DNA from: Asaia bogorensis
GTDB lineage: Bacteria; Pseudomonadota; Alphaproteobacteria; Acetobacterales; Acetobacteraceae
Direction of reading: 5' to 3'
DNA: 64,000 nt
Assembly: GCF_900465345.1 (NCBI RefSeq)
Contig: NZ_UEGO01000032.1
Coordinates: 20,747-84,746, forward strand
Below are positions 7,760 to 15,479 of this stretch, piece by piece. A program made the position numbers and the translations under genes. The notes under the pieces were generated by a model. That model saw only the letters and a list, made by a program, of their open reading frames with translations. It was not told where the DNA came from and searched no databases. Numbering within the stretch: the first letter of the stretch is position 1; every line of letters starts with the position of its first letter.

Positions 7760-8034
7760 GACACCACCCCGATCACTGGAATGAGCGTGAGACCATCACG
7801 CGTTACTTCATGAGGCCGAAAGGTCCGATTAAGACGGTCCTTCGCCGACAAGATATTGGCGGCATTCACCACGCTCTGGTGACGGGCACCTGCCTGGGTC
7901 AGATACTTGGCCAGAGCCCGCATTTCGGCGGCAGTGATCGTTCCCTTAAGGGCGAGCATATCCGTCCCGAGACGGACAAGCTCCTGCCCCATCCCAGGTC
8001 CGGGCGGAGCGTTCGGAATATCAAGCTTGCGCAT
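7756..8034 (-). CDS. small early phage protein, unknown
   Basis: 92 aa from MRKLDIPNAPPGPG. The longer frame to 8142 would run across the preceding gene, so the internal start is preferred even though a 14-bp overlap remains. The body is helical (MGQELVRLGTDMLALKGTI, then AAEMRALAKYLTQAGARH), with a basic stretch SAKDRLNRTFRPHEVTRDG near the end. Not recognised. Confidence 0.42.
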   Translation of the reverse strand: MRKLDIPNAPPGPGMGQELVRLGTDMLALKGTITAAEMRALAKYLTQAGARHQSVVNAANILSAKDRLNRTFRPHEVTRDGLTLIPVIGVVS

Positions 8035-8320
8035 GATTATTCTCCAGACCTTCCGCGATACGCACCGCGGGCAGATCGTCAGGAAAAGAGTCGAAGAATT
8101 CAGCCACGACTGCGCGGCGCGCAGAGGTGCCGGAAAACGCATCGGGAGAGCGGCGGACGATCATCGCAAGCTCCGAGGCATTGGCATTCGGAGCATTGCT
8201 GCGGATCATTTGCCGGATGGCGATTGCGGTGCCTTCCAAGCGCTCCTGCTGCTCGAAGATCGTGCCCTCGGCGCAGGATTTGAGGCGGGCGAGCATGGCG
8301 TCGCGCGGGGAGAGGATCAT
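8021..8320 (-). CDS. small early phage protein, unknown
   Basis: 99 aa, soluble and helical, with PRDAMLARLKSCAEG at the N-terminus, a central NANASELAMIVRRSPDAFSG and an acidic C-terminus DSFPDDLPAVRIAEGLENN. Not recognised. The stop overlaps the next gene's start region and the start overlaps the upstream gene's stop. Confidence 0.42.
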   Translation of the reverse strand: MILSPRDAMLARLKSCAEGTIFEQQERLEGTAIAIRQMIRSNAPNANASELAMIVRRSPDAFSGTSARRAVVAEFFDSFPDDLPAVRIAEGLENNHAQA

Positions 8321-8847
8321 GGCGTGCCGACCTCTCTAATGGCGGAAGCCCACTGGCGGGTAATGTTTTCAAGGTAAGCGTCGCCCGCCGCCGCTGCGCT
8401 GGAAGCCGCTTCATCCAATACCTTTGCGCACTGCTCTCGGACATTCGAAGCGACCAGGGCTCGATACTCCGGGAGGTTCAAAGCAGGTTCGAGGCTAGCC
8501 ATGCGCAGCTCGAGCTTTTCTACCCTGCGCCTGATCGAGACGACATTGGCGGGCTGGGTATAGACGAGGGTGCCGATCGCCAGGAGAACGCCGGTATCCC
8601 AACCGTCAAACTTGGGAGTTAAGTCAGCCCAATGGCCGGTTACACGACCAACCGGCTTTACTTCCCCTTCGTCTCGGTGACGCTGCTCTGCCGCGCCAAA
8701 TTCCCTCACTTCCTCGAAGATACGATGCACGACCTGCATGGCGGCATTCGGTCCACGCACGCCATGCGTAAGAAGCCGGCCCATCTCCATCTCAATTTCT
8801 TCCCGTGAGCGGAATGCCGGGCGCTCCGACTTCTCTTCGTGGGTCAT
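8317..8847 (-). CDS. early phage protein, unknown
   Basis: 176 aa. A charged N-terminus (THEEKSERPAFRSREEIEMEM) is followed by helices, a moderately hydrophobic segment GVLLAIGTLVYTQPANVV and a predicted coiled coil VSIRRRVEKLELRMASLEPALN (about 103-125). The C-terminal third is alanine-rich and ends NITRQWASAIREV. Not recognised. The longest unknown of the early cassette and a reasonable target for functional testing. Confidence 0.48.
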   Translation of the reverse strand: MTHEEKSERPAFRSREEIEMEMGRLLTHGVRGPNAAMQVVHRIFEEVREFGAAEQRHRDEGEVKPVGRVTGHWADLTPKFDGWDTGVLLAIGTLVYTQPANVVSIRRRVEKLELRMASLEPALNLPEYRALVASNVREQCAKVLDEAASSAAAAGDAYLENITRQWASAIREVGTP

Positions 8848-9044
8848 GCTTCTTCTCCGTGCGCATGCCGGGCGCGATCGGCCGAGGTCTGCGTTTCAGG
8901 TTGGGAATTAAGCTCATCGAGCAGCCGGAGATTGGCCTGCAATTTGCGGCATCGGATCCATGCCATCAGCTGTTCCAAGCCGATCAGGACGACCGCTATG
9001 CTTATGAGGTAGAGCACCATCAGCCCGCATACGGCGTCGATCAT
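8844..9044 (-). CDS. small membrane protein of the early cassette
   Basis: 66 aa. One N-terminal transmembrane helix (about residues 5-27, VCGLMVLYLISIAVVLIGLEQL) is followed by a basic then acidic cytoplasmic or periplasmic tail ending RARHAHGEEA. Not recognised. Start and stop overlap neighbours by four bases. Confidence 0.45.
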   Translation of the reverse strand: MIDAVCGLMVLYLISIAVVLIGLEQLMAWIRCRKLQANLRLLDELNSQPETQTSADRARHAHGEEA

Positions 9045-9241
9045 TGCACGTCTCCCGGCTCGGGAAAGCGCAAGCGGGTGGCCGCGATCGCCACACTGCG
9101 CAGAGCCTCCAGTTCGGCGATCATTCGCAGCCGTTCAGGTGTTTTGTGCAGACCGAACGGCATAGTACGATGAAAGGACAGCGCCCGATTGACAGCGGCA
9201 AGCTTGTCACGCGCGGGCAAGTGTTCGATCGGCGTCATCAT
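9041..9241 (-). CDS. very small early phage protein, unknown
   Basis: 66 aa, beginning with two adjacent methionines, either of which overlaps the end of the fusion gene upstream. Soluble, helical, Arg/Ala/Leu-rich (ARDKLAAVNRALSFH, PERLRMIAELEALRSVA). Not recognised. Confidence 0.42.
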   Translation of the reverse strand: MMTPIEHLPARDKLAAVNRALSFHRTMPFGLHKTPERLRMIAELEALRSVAIAATRLRFPEPGDVQ

Positions 9242-9900
9242 GCCGCGATCTCCTCTACCGGAAGGAGCGTGGGGAACCAGCCGCGCAGGGCACCCATGCG
9301 GCTGGTTCCGTTGCGGGCGAGCATTGCGTCATCCACGACCAACTGCAGGCGATCGTGCTTGCGCTCGGTCAGATTGGCGAACACATGGTCGAGCACGCCT
9401 AGCGCGCCCCAGCGAACAAAACGGCTATGAAGCTGACGCTCGGTACCGTAGATCCGGGGGGCCGCGCCCCAGAGCAGATTATGCCTGAGAACATGAACGA
9501 TGCCGCTCAGCACCAGCTGGTCGTTCTGTCGCGGGTTGCCACCCCGGATGACCGGGAACCAGCCCGAGACAGATTGTATCTGCTCCTCGCTCAGCATGGT
9601 CAGGCTTTCGGGGCATTTCGTCTGCTCCAGCAGCACTGGAACGCGCTTCAGATTGCGCACTACAGTGGCGCCAGCCGAGGTCAGGCGGTAGCAATCCCCC
9701 GTCGCTTCGATAAGCGCACGATTGAGCAGTGCCTCCCGGATCGGGAAGCAGCCACTGATCGTGACTGTTCCATCCTCCTCGATTGTCCACATCGTGGCTC
9801 GCACTCCTGCGCGGAATACGACACGAGCGTGTTCGTTCATGAGCCAGAGCACGAGGCGCTGACGGGGTGTGAACCTCTCACGTTTTCCCTTCATGACCAT
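9238..9900 (-). CDS. winged-helix protein fused to an IS5-type transposase N-terminal fragment
   Basis: 220 aa. Residues about 8-95 read as a winged helix (FTPRQRLVLWLMNEHARVV ... REALLNRALIEATGDCYRLTSAGATVVRNL). Residues about 110-205 match the DUF4096/N-terminal part of IS5-family transposases: LSEEQIQSVSGWFP, then QNDQLVLSGIVHVLRHNLLWG, APRIYGTERQLHSRFVRWGALGVLDHVFANL, and a remnant of the first catalytic-Asp strand, LQLVVDDAMLARNGTSR. The remaining catalytic domain (second Asp, Glu) is absent, so it cannot be an active transposase. It lies in the Mu-like early operon with coupled neighbours and an intact frame, which points to a domesticated DNA-binding protein rather than a recent insertion. 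Confidence 0.65.
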   Translation of the reverse strand: MVMKGKRERFTPRQRLVLWLMNEHARVVFRAGVRATMWTIEEDGTVTISGCFPIREALLNRALIEATGDCYRLTSAGATVVRNLKRVPVLLEQTKCPESLTMLSEEQIQSVSGWFPVIRGGNPRQNDQLVLSGIVHVLRHNLLWGAAPRIYGTERQLHSRFVRWGALGVLDHVFANLTERKHDRLQLVVDDAMLARNGTSRMGALRGWFPTLLPVEEIAA

Positions 9901-10094
9901 GCCTCCTCGAGGGCTTCACGCACGTCACCGATCGTCAGATCGTCTGCAAGGCTGTTGACGAAATCACGCACCACCTTGCGGGCTTCGGGCGCGATATCGA
10001 CCTTGACCTGCACGCGGTCGGTCAGGGCGAAATAGCGCTCCTTGACCTCTTCATTCGTGCGGGCGGGTGGCTGGATCGTCTTGTCTTTGCTCAT
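9891..10094 (-). CDS. small early phage protein downstream of B, unknown
   Basis: 67 aa: a charged, proline-containing N-terminus (KDKTIQPPARTNEEVKER) and a C-terminal helical region (PEARKVVRDFVNSLADDLTIGDVREALEEAW). Not recognised. It sits six bases after the B gene and overlaps the fusion gene by ten bases. It may work with B or the fusion protein, but there is no direct evidence. Confidence 0.45.
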   Translation of the reverse strand: MSKDKTIQPPARTNEEVKERYFALTDRVQVKVDIAPEARKVVRDFVNSLADDLTIGDVREALEEAWS

Positions 10095-10100
10095 CGCCGG

Positions 10101-11096
10101 TTACTCCCGGTTCGCGAGCGAGGGCAGCTCGCTCTGTGTGAGGCTCTTCCATGCTTTTTCGATGTCCGTGACACAGATCATCTCGCGCGATTCCGACGCG
10201 GCGAGCATGAAGGCGTATTTCAGGGTCTTGTTCATTGAGCGCAGGCCACCGGCCTGGCTCCCGATATAGCGGCAGAGCTTGCGCAGGCTCATCTCGGTGA
10301 TCCCCCAGGCATCGAGGATCTGGTAGATGTCCGAAGACTGAGGCCGAGGCCGGTTCTTGCGCATACCGACACGCGAGAAGATCTGCGCATGGGACGACTG
10401 ACGCCCCATACCCTCGATCCGCCCTTTCAGAGGCTCGTTGCCCATGAAGACCAGGCCGATCTGCCCCCGGTCATAGATCGTGCGCAAAAGATCGATCGAT
10501 TCCGTGGTGAGGTTTTGCGCCTCATCCACGATGATAAGCCCCCCCGTTCCGGTCACGCGCTGGATCAGGCTGGCCATCATGCGCGGCCCGCGCCGCACAT
10601 TGGCTTCGAGCGTCTCGGTCAACTCACGCAGGATGGCGGTCGGAGAGCGCATCGAGCTGTCCGCCGTCATCATCCAGACATTCGATGTGGTCCGGGCATA
10701 TTCCCTGGCTGTTTCGGTCTTGCCGACACCGGCATTGCCGGTAATCAGACCGATATCAGGCCCTGACTGGGCGTATTCGAACACCGTGCGAAACCCGAGA
10801 GCACTTGGCGTCTCGATGAAGTTCGGCGCTTTGGGCATGGCCTTGCGCATGCGCGTCTGGGTGCGCTGGCTTTCGAGATACTGCTCGGCCTTTTCGTCGA
10901 TATTGTCCATGCGTCCGGCGTAGTTGCCTGTCAGGTAAGCAGACAGCGTGCTCTTGGCGATGCCGCTTGCAAGAGCAGCCTGGGAGAGCGTCAGCCCCTC
11001 GGCGTCGATATACGCTTTAAGCTTCTTTGCCGTGTCAGAGGGTGAGTTCCCCCGTTCGCCGCCCAAGGGGGCGTCGTTGATCATCGTATCAGACAT
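10101..11096 (-). CDS. Mu B-like transposition target activator, AAA+ ATPase
   Basis: 331 aa. The N-terminus has a lambda-repressor-type helix-turn-helix (about 35-55, LTLSQAALASGIAKSTLSAYL). The ATPase shows Walker A GNAGVGKT (120-127) and Walker B IIVDEAQ (188-194), followed by a sensor region around GLVFMGNEPL. The C-terminal helical domain (about 260-331) corresponds to the DNA-binding B C-terminal domain. B coats target DNA, delivers it to transposase A and gives target immunity. It follows A with a gap of about 70 bp. Identification is strong from motifs plus adjacency to A. Confidence 0.9.
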   Translation of the reverse strand: MSDTMINDAPLGGERGNSPSDTAKKLKAYIDAEGLTLSQAALASGIAKSTLSAYLTGNYAGRMDNIDEKAEQYLESQRTQTRMRKAMPKAPNFIETPSALGFRTVFEYAQSGPDIGLITGNAGVGKTETAREYARTTSNVWMMTADSSMRSPTAILRELTETLEANVRRGPRMMASLIQRVTGTGGLIIVDEAQNLTTESIDLLRTIYDRGQIGLVFMGNEPLKGRIEGMGRQSSHAQIFSRVGMRKNRPRPQSSDIYQILDAWGITEMSLRKLCRYIGSQAGGLRSMNKTLKYAFMLAASESREMICVTDIEKAWKSLTQSELPSLANRE

Positions 11097-11165
11097 GTTT
11101 TATTGACCTTTTAGAGAGTGATTACTGGCCGGGCTGAAAATCCACTTTCAGTCCGGGTCCACGCC

Positions 11166-13109
11166 TCATCGTCGTTGTAAAAACTGAAGCAATCGGCCGT
11201 TCTCTTCGGCTTCGAGCTGCTCCTGAGCCTCGATCTCGTCGTAATCCACCGCCAGTGCCGCATTGCCGGATGCGGCTGGGAAATAGGGGCGGACCACTTT
11301 TGCCTCGATCGTCTCTGTGGGCTCGTCGGCCGGTGCTGTCGTCATGGCAGCAAGATCGGATAGCGAGAGCGTCTTCTCCGCTGCCACCTGCTCCTTTGCT
11401 GCCCTTATCCACCGGCGTCTGGCGCGACCGTGCTCCTGTGCGGCGTTCTTGTCCGAGAAGCCCGTCGCCTGAACGCAAGGGGCGGCGCAGACATAGGTGC
11501 CGTCCGTCCGATACACGTGCATATCGGCCTGCAACGCCTGAGGGTCGAAGCGCACCACACAGGTCTGACCGCGCAGCGCCAGCAGATCCTCATGCCAGAA
11601 GCGGTTGCCTTCCAGAATGATCTGACCGTTCTTACGATCGCAGCGGATCGCCTCGGCTGCCATCAGCCAGAGCCGAGCCTGTTCGGCAGTCGCCTTGGTG
11701 ATTGGCGACTTCTCGTAAGATTCTTTGAATGCCTGGATGAAGGACATCTTCCCCCGGCAGACATCGGAACGTCGCCCCTCCTTGGCGTTGTGACGCGCAA
11801 TCTCGGCACCGATTACCTCGATGAACTCCTCGATCGGCACGGCCTTCGAACCGTAATTCTCAGGCTTCGCGGTCGGGTTGTTGCCGCAATAGGCCCCTGC
11901 GAAACGCGGATGCTTTGCTGCGCCCTGAGCGAGATCGCGCCATGCTCGTTCAATTGGCTTGGACTGGCCCGAATAAGGTGTCGTCCAATGCACTTCGACC
12001 CCAAGCTGCACCATGATGCCGACTGGCTCTTCCTCGCGATGCTTCCAGCGGTAGCGGTTCTGCGTGCCGCCCGTCAGCCATTTGGACGCGAAGTTGCGGC
12101 CGTTATCGAGATAGCAGAGCTGCGGAATGCCCCATTCCTCGATCATGTCACCAAAGGCGAGCCGGACGGTTTCCGTATTCTCGGATTTGTCCACACGCCA
12201 TGACAGGATCATGCCGGAGTAGAGATCCTGAAAGCCCACCATGACCGGACGGCCGATCGTTCCGTCTTGCCAGCGCACGAACACGTCCCATTTGTGCCCG
12301 TCCGCATTCACCGCCTGCATGGCATGGAAGATCGAGCGAACGCGCTTCTGGACCGGGAAAAGACGCTTGAGAGCCTCTGTTCCTTCGCGCTCCAGTGTCA
12401 CCAGCTCAGGCGGCAGGCTCTGGATGCGACGCAGCAGGGTTTTGGCTGAGGGAATAGTCCAGCCGTTCTCCTTGGCTACGTCCTTTGCGCGGTCGTAGCA
12501 GTCGGTCCAATTGGGCTTTTCCAGGCGCAGGTAGTCCGTCTTCAGCATTTCCCAGACCTCAGGAGCGCATTCGGCCTGTGTGCCGAACGCCTTATGACGA
12601 GGGGCGAGTGCGGGAAGCCAGTCGCAGCGGTTGAGTCCGCGAAGATCGCGATACCAGTTATTGATGGTTGTATGGCCGACCTTGGCATGGGTCGCGACCA
12701 TCATGACGGCATGCGTCTTACGTGTTCCCGAGGCGACAAGCGTCTCGACCGCATGGATGACCTCGAGCGCGCGCTTTGCCTTGGCCTTTTGGGCGTCCGG
12801 CAGGGAGTCATAGCGACGCCATAGATCCTTACGCTCGCGCTTCTGGCCTTCTGCCTGTTCAGGCATAGCGTGAGCAGCGATCGCCAGCTTGGCGCGAGCA
12901 GGCAACGGTAGGACATACGGCGTGAACTCGAAGCCGCCCCCATTGCCCTGCCGCCTGCGCCATGTCTGACCCTCCCGCTCAGGAGCGAGCCAGTTTTCAG
13001 CGTTGGCGCGAAGCTGAAGCGCTCTTTTTGTGGTCGGAACGCCCGGCAATCCCATCCCGGCCAGTTCGGCCAGGGTGAACCAGGCATGACCTGTCTCAGC
13101 GAGGTTCAT
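11166..13109 (-). CDS. Mu A-like DDE transposase
   Basis: 647 aa from MNLAETGHAWFTLAELAG; the frame stays open up to 13262 but the Mu-type N-terminal DNA-binding domain starts here. Domains in order: Mu DNA-binding winged helix (about 5-65, with TLAELAGMGLPGVP); further end-binding helical domains (about 90-240, HAKVGHTTINNWYRDL); the rve catalytic core with D270 (NADGHKWDV), D335 (YLDNGRNF) and E387 (PIERAWRD), which nearly coincide with D269/D336/E392 of Mu A; and the C-terminal beta barrel plus a basic tail. It cuts the prophage ends and joins them to target DNA for both integration and replicative transposition. All catalytic residues are intact, so the prophage may be active. Confidence 0.93.
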   Translation of the reverse strand: MNLAETGHAWFTLAELAGMGLPGVPTTKRALQLRANAENWLAPEREGQTWRRRQGNGGGFEFTPYVLPLPARAKLAIAAHAMPEQAEGQKRERKDLWRRYDSLPDAQKAKAKRALEVIHAVETLVASGTRKTHAVMMVATHAKVGHTTINNWYRDLRGLNRCDWLPALAPRHKAFGTQAECAPEVWEMLKTDYLRLEKPNWTDCYDRAKDVAKENGWTIPSAKTLLRRIQSLPPELVTLEREGTEALKRLFPVQKRVRSIFHAMQAVNADGHKWDVFVRWQDGTIGRPVMVGFQDLYSGMILSWRVDKSENTETVRLAFGDMIEEWGIPQLCYLDNGRNFASKWLTGGTQNRYRWKHREEEPVGIMVQLGVEVHWTTPYSGQSKPIERAWRDLAQGAAKHPRFAGAYCGNNPTAKPENYGSKAVPIEEFIEVIGAEIARHNAKEGRRSDVCRGKMSFIQAFKESYEKSPITKATAEQARLWLMAAEAIRCDRKNGQIILEGNRFWHEDLLALRGQTCVVRFDPQALQADMHVYRTDGTYVCAAPCVQATGFSDKNAAQEHGRARRRWIRAAKEQVAAEKTLSLSDLAAMTTAPADEPTETIEAKVVRPYFPAASGNAALAVDYDEIEAQEQLEAEENGRLLQFLQRR

Positions 13110-13205
13110 GCCACCCTCCTGTCGCCAAAGGCGGCGCGGGAAAGCGATTGCCAACCCCGCGCCACCCGTTCCACCTTGGACTTGGCCACAACCAAGGAGG
13201 AAACC

Positions 13206-13463
13206 ATGTTCGAAGACACCCCTGACGTTCCATGGATGGAGATCCAGAATATCAAGGTCCACCAGGATGGTATTTTATGGGGTGTAAGGGCGGAGTTCAT
13301 TTGCACTGACTCCGACCCTGAGGTTCTGGAGCTGAAAGGTCAGGTTGCAATGCGGCTGAGTAACCTGCAAGCCAACTCGCCAATGGAGACTGCTGACCTG
13401 ATTCGTCGGCGGGTTGCATCGCTGCTATTGCGATCTGCAGAAGGAATTGAAGCTGACGAGTAG
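13206..13463 (+). CDS. small antisense-oriented protein in the prophage early region
   Basis: 85 aa on the plus strand, opposite to the early operon. The ATG is preceded by an almost perfect Shine-Dalgarno, AAGGAGG, seven bases upstream (13194-13200), the best in this region, which decides the start. The protein is acidic, with MEIQNIKVHQDGILWGV, a FICTDSDPEVLELKG segment and helices ending RRRVASLLLRSAEGIEADE. It reads as a small alpha/beta protein but is not recognised. Its 3' half overlaps, on the opposite strand, the minus-strand gene ending at 13297; both may be genuine. It would be transcribed with the repressor direction, hence possibly in lysogens. Confidence 0.5.
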   Translation: MFEDTPDVPWMEIQNIKVHQDGILWGVRAEFICTDSDPEVLELKGQVAMRLSNLQANSPMETADLIRRRVASLLLRSAEGIEADE

Positions 13464-13629
13464 ACACCTCCACAGTGTCTTTTGTCGCGATCGGCCGCTC
13501 CTGATAGCAGGAGATGCCGAACAGCTCGCTTTCGCTGACCTTCAGGCCAAATACGTCCATTTGCCTTGAGCGGCTGCCCTGGCTCTCATCCACCGTGAGC
13601 TGGGGCAGCCTCTTTCTATTTGTGCTCAT
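13297..13629 (-). CDS. small early phage protein upstream of transposase A, unknown
   Basis: 110 aa from the ATG at 13629, which overlaps the stop of the preceding gene as TGATG. The N-terminus is basic (STNRKRLPQLTVDESQ), the middle LKVSESELFGISCYQERP, and the C-terminal half contains STRQLQFLLQIAIAAMQPAD and SWLAGYSAALQPD. Not recognised. The region 13297-13463 is also covered by a plus-strand gene with a strong ribosome site, so one of the two may be spurious; coupling to the upstream gene favours this one being translated. Confidence 0.45.
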   Translation of the reverse strand: MSTNRKRLPQLTVDESQGSRSRQMDVFGLKVSESELFGISCYQERPIATKDTVEVSTRQLQFLLQIAIAAMQPADESGQQSPLASWLAGYSAALQPDLSAPEPQGRSQCK

Positions 13630-14093
13630 CACCACCGTCCCCCACGTCCCGCCGAGGCCCTGATTTCACGCTCGCGGCGGGCGACTTCACGCTTGTGTTC
13701 TGACAGAGCTGCAAGCTCGATCGCGGGCAGGTACCGGCGGTCGATCACTGACCACCCGAAACCTTCCGCAAAGAACTCCAACAACCGACGATCCCTCGTT
13801 GCGGAAAGCAGCGCATCGAAACGCGACACCGAGATCTCATGGCTATCCCGCGCCGTGCTGGCATAGGCATTCAGCACATTGAGCGACATCGCCTTGCCCA
13901 TATGACTGGACATCGCGTCGGCCACTTCCTGCCTTGTCTGACCGCAGCTATCGAGCGAGATCGAGATCGCGCGGGAGAACCGGCCAGACCACGAGTTGGC
14001 GCGAAGTAGGAAGGGATCGAACGCCATCACGGCTTCGGGCGGATTCCAGTCGAGAAGCGAGAGCTGCTCGCGTGCATGAATTTTCCTGCTCAT
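13629..14093 (-). CDS. phage early-region protein with HTH-like core
   Basis: 154 aa. After a basic N-terminus it reads SISLDSCGQTRQEVADAMSSHMGKAMSLNVLNAYAS (about 45-82), a helix-turn-helix-like arrangement, then SRFDALLSATRDRRLLEFFAEGFGWSVID. The C-terminus is a charged helix (ALSEHKREVARREREIRA). Proteins of this shape are common between the ParB-like gene and transposase A in alphaproteobacterial Mu-like phages, where they are called hypothetical or regulatory. DNA binding is inferred. Start and stop overlap neighbours. Confidence 0.55.
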   Translation of the reverse strand: MSRKIHAREQLSLLDWNPPEAVMAFDPFLLRANSWSGRFSRAISISLDSCGQTRQEVADAMSSHMGKAMSLNVLNAYASTARDSHEISVSRFDALLSATRDRRLLEFFAEGFGWSVIDRRYLPAIELAALSEHKREVARREREIRASAGRGGRW

Positions 14094-14980
14094 GCTGCTT
14101 CCCTCCGGACTGCGCCCGGCAGGTGTGGCGAAAGGAAGCCGACGATCGCATCACGCTGATAGGTCGATCCCTTCTCCCACGCCGCCTCGAAGGCAACAGC
14201 GGGCATCTGGGCAGCGGCGTGCTCGACGATCTGCTGCTGCTCTTCCGGGTCGCACTTGCGCCAGAAGGCAAGAAACTTCTCAAATTTACCGGCAGGCTCC
14301 GGCGCAGGTCTGCCTTCGATCTGGCGCGTAATGTCCAGGACGTTGCGCACGTCAGGATAATGCACCGCGAAGTCAGCAACCTTGCGCTGCATGTCTGGCG
14401 TCAGTTTGCCGAGTGCCATGAGCTGCGCGCCAGACGTGGCGAGCCATGTTGCCGAAACCTGACGGCGCACATCTTCCGGAATGAGGCCATGCAGCTGCAC
14501 CGCCGTCTCGACCGTGCGTCGCGACAATCCGAGCTTTTCAGCGGTGGCTTCCGAGAACGCAGGGATCAAACCGCAAAGCTCTGCGCTTTGATCGGACTTC
14601 CTGTCACCGCCTGCTTTTGTCTCCGGGTGGAGTGCCTCATAAACAGCCTTGCGGCGGGCAAGGAAGGTAGCGCGATCGAGCGGCGTCAGCTCACGCCGGA
14701 TCAGATTTTCATCGATCTCCAGCAGTTCGGCTTCCGTCTCGGAAACCTTGCGAACGGTGCAGTCTGCTGTCTCTTTGCCGATGAGACGCAATGCTTCAAA
14801 ACGATGACCACCCGCGATCAGGGCATACTTGTCAGAGCGTCCGATCTTCCGGACCCAAAGCGGCGTATCCTGCCCCCGTTCCTTCATCGAAGCCGCAAGC
14901 AACTCCACCCAAGCCGAATCAACGGTACGCAGGCGATCGCCGACTTCAATCTGCGAAAGGGGGATCTGCTCGACGTTCAT
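14090..14980 (-). CDS. ParB/Spo0J-like protein of Mu-like prophage
   Basis: 296 aa. The N-terminal ParB domain shows IPLSQIEVGDRLR, an ASMKERGQDTPLWV segment and the box II motif AGGHRFEALRLIG (about 56-68), the CTP/nucleotide pocket of ParB-type proteins. The middle has a helix-turn-helix (FSEATAEKLGLSRRTVETAVQLHGL, about 142-166). The C-terminal part (AGKFEKFLAFWRKCDPEEQQQIVEHA and onwards) is helical. Similar genes lie between ner and A in several alphaproteobacterial transposable phages. It lacks a ParA partner, so partition is unlikely; a regulatory or DNA-bridging role at the early region is more plausible. Confidence 0.75.
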   Translation of the reverse strand: MNVEQIPLSQIEVGDRLRTVDSAWVELLAASMKERGQDTPLWVRKIGRSDKYALIAGGHRFEALRLIGKETADCTVRKVSETEAELLEIDENLIRRELTPLDRATFLARRKAVYEALHPETKAGGDRKSDQSAELCGLIPAFSEATAEKLGLSRRTVETAVQLHGLIPEDVRRQVSATWLATSGAQLMALGKLTPDMQRKVADFAVHYPDVRNVLDITRQIEGRPAPEPAGKFEKFLAFWRKCDPEEQQQIVEHAAAQMPAVAFEAAWEKGSTYQRDAIVGFLSPHLPGAVRREAA

Positions 14981-15282
14981 GCTGCCGCTCCGTTTCTACG
15001 GAGATCGGTCGCACGCAAAGCCGTATTGGTTCTGGCCATTCGAGTGGAAACAGGAGTGCCGTCAGCATGATACCGATCGGGAAACGCGATCTCGGGCTTG
15101 AGCCCCAGCTCTTCACAAATGCGTTGCTCCAACACGATCGAGTGGCCCGGTTGGCTGATCACGGTGGCAACCGTGTTCTGGTGTTTGCCCAGTTTTCGGC
15201 TCAGCGCGGCCATTGTGCCGTACTTTTTGCGGATCGCAGCACGGATGTCTTCCGCGTGCATTCCGCATGGCTTCTGTGCCAT
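14977..15282 (-). CDS. Ner-like early regulator
   Basis: 101 aa. The core, HAEDIRAAIRKKYGTMAALSRKLGKHQNTVATVIS (about 9-43), followed by RICEELGLKPEIAFPDRYHADG, is the Ner/Nlp winged-helix pattern, in which a lambda-like HTH is followed by the conserved aLGxxPexxxPxRY. In Mu, Ner binds between the divergent Pe and Pc promoters and turns down both early transcription and the repressor. The gene is first in the minus-strand early operon, opposite the repressor, exactly as in Mu. The C-terminal 30 residues are extra and basic. Confidence 0.85.
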   Translation of the reverse strand: MAQKPCGMHAEDIRAAIRKKYGTMAALSRKLGKHQNTVATVISQPGHSIVLEQRICEELGLKPEIAFPDRYHADGTPVSTRMARTNTALRATDLRRNGAAA

Positions 15283-15400
15283 AAGGATACTCCTTCAAAA
15301 CAGCCGGGCTGCCACCCGGCTTCATTTTTCACTCCGAAACGCGTGAACGAGACGAGAGAGAACGACGTGAGAATACGCGAAAGAGAACTCTATGCAATCT

Positions 15401-15428
15401 CTTTTGAGCACTTCTCAGTTCTCAAAAG
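15401..15428. promoter_or_regulatory. inverted repeat in the repressor/ner divergent promoter region, operator candidate
   Basis: CTTTTGAG (15401-15408) and CTCAAAAG (15421-15428) form a perfect 8-bp inverted repeat with a 12-bp centre, in the 197-bp gap between the divergent ner-like and repressor genes. GAGAAC/GAGAA fragments recur on both sides. The location fits an operator bound by the S24 repressor or Ner; which one is not determined. Confidence 0.5.
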
Positions 15429-15479
15429 GGTATTTTCTGTGGATAACTCTGCGAAACCCTCATCTGATAAGGGTTTTTG

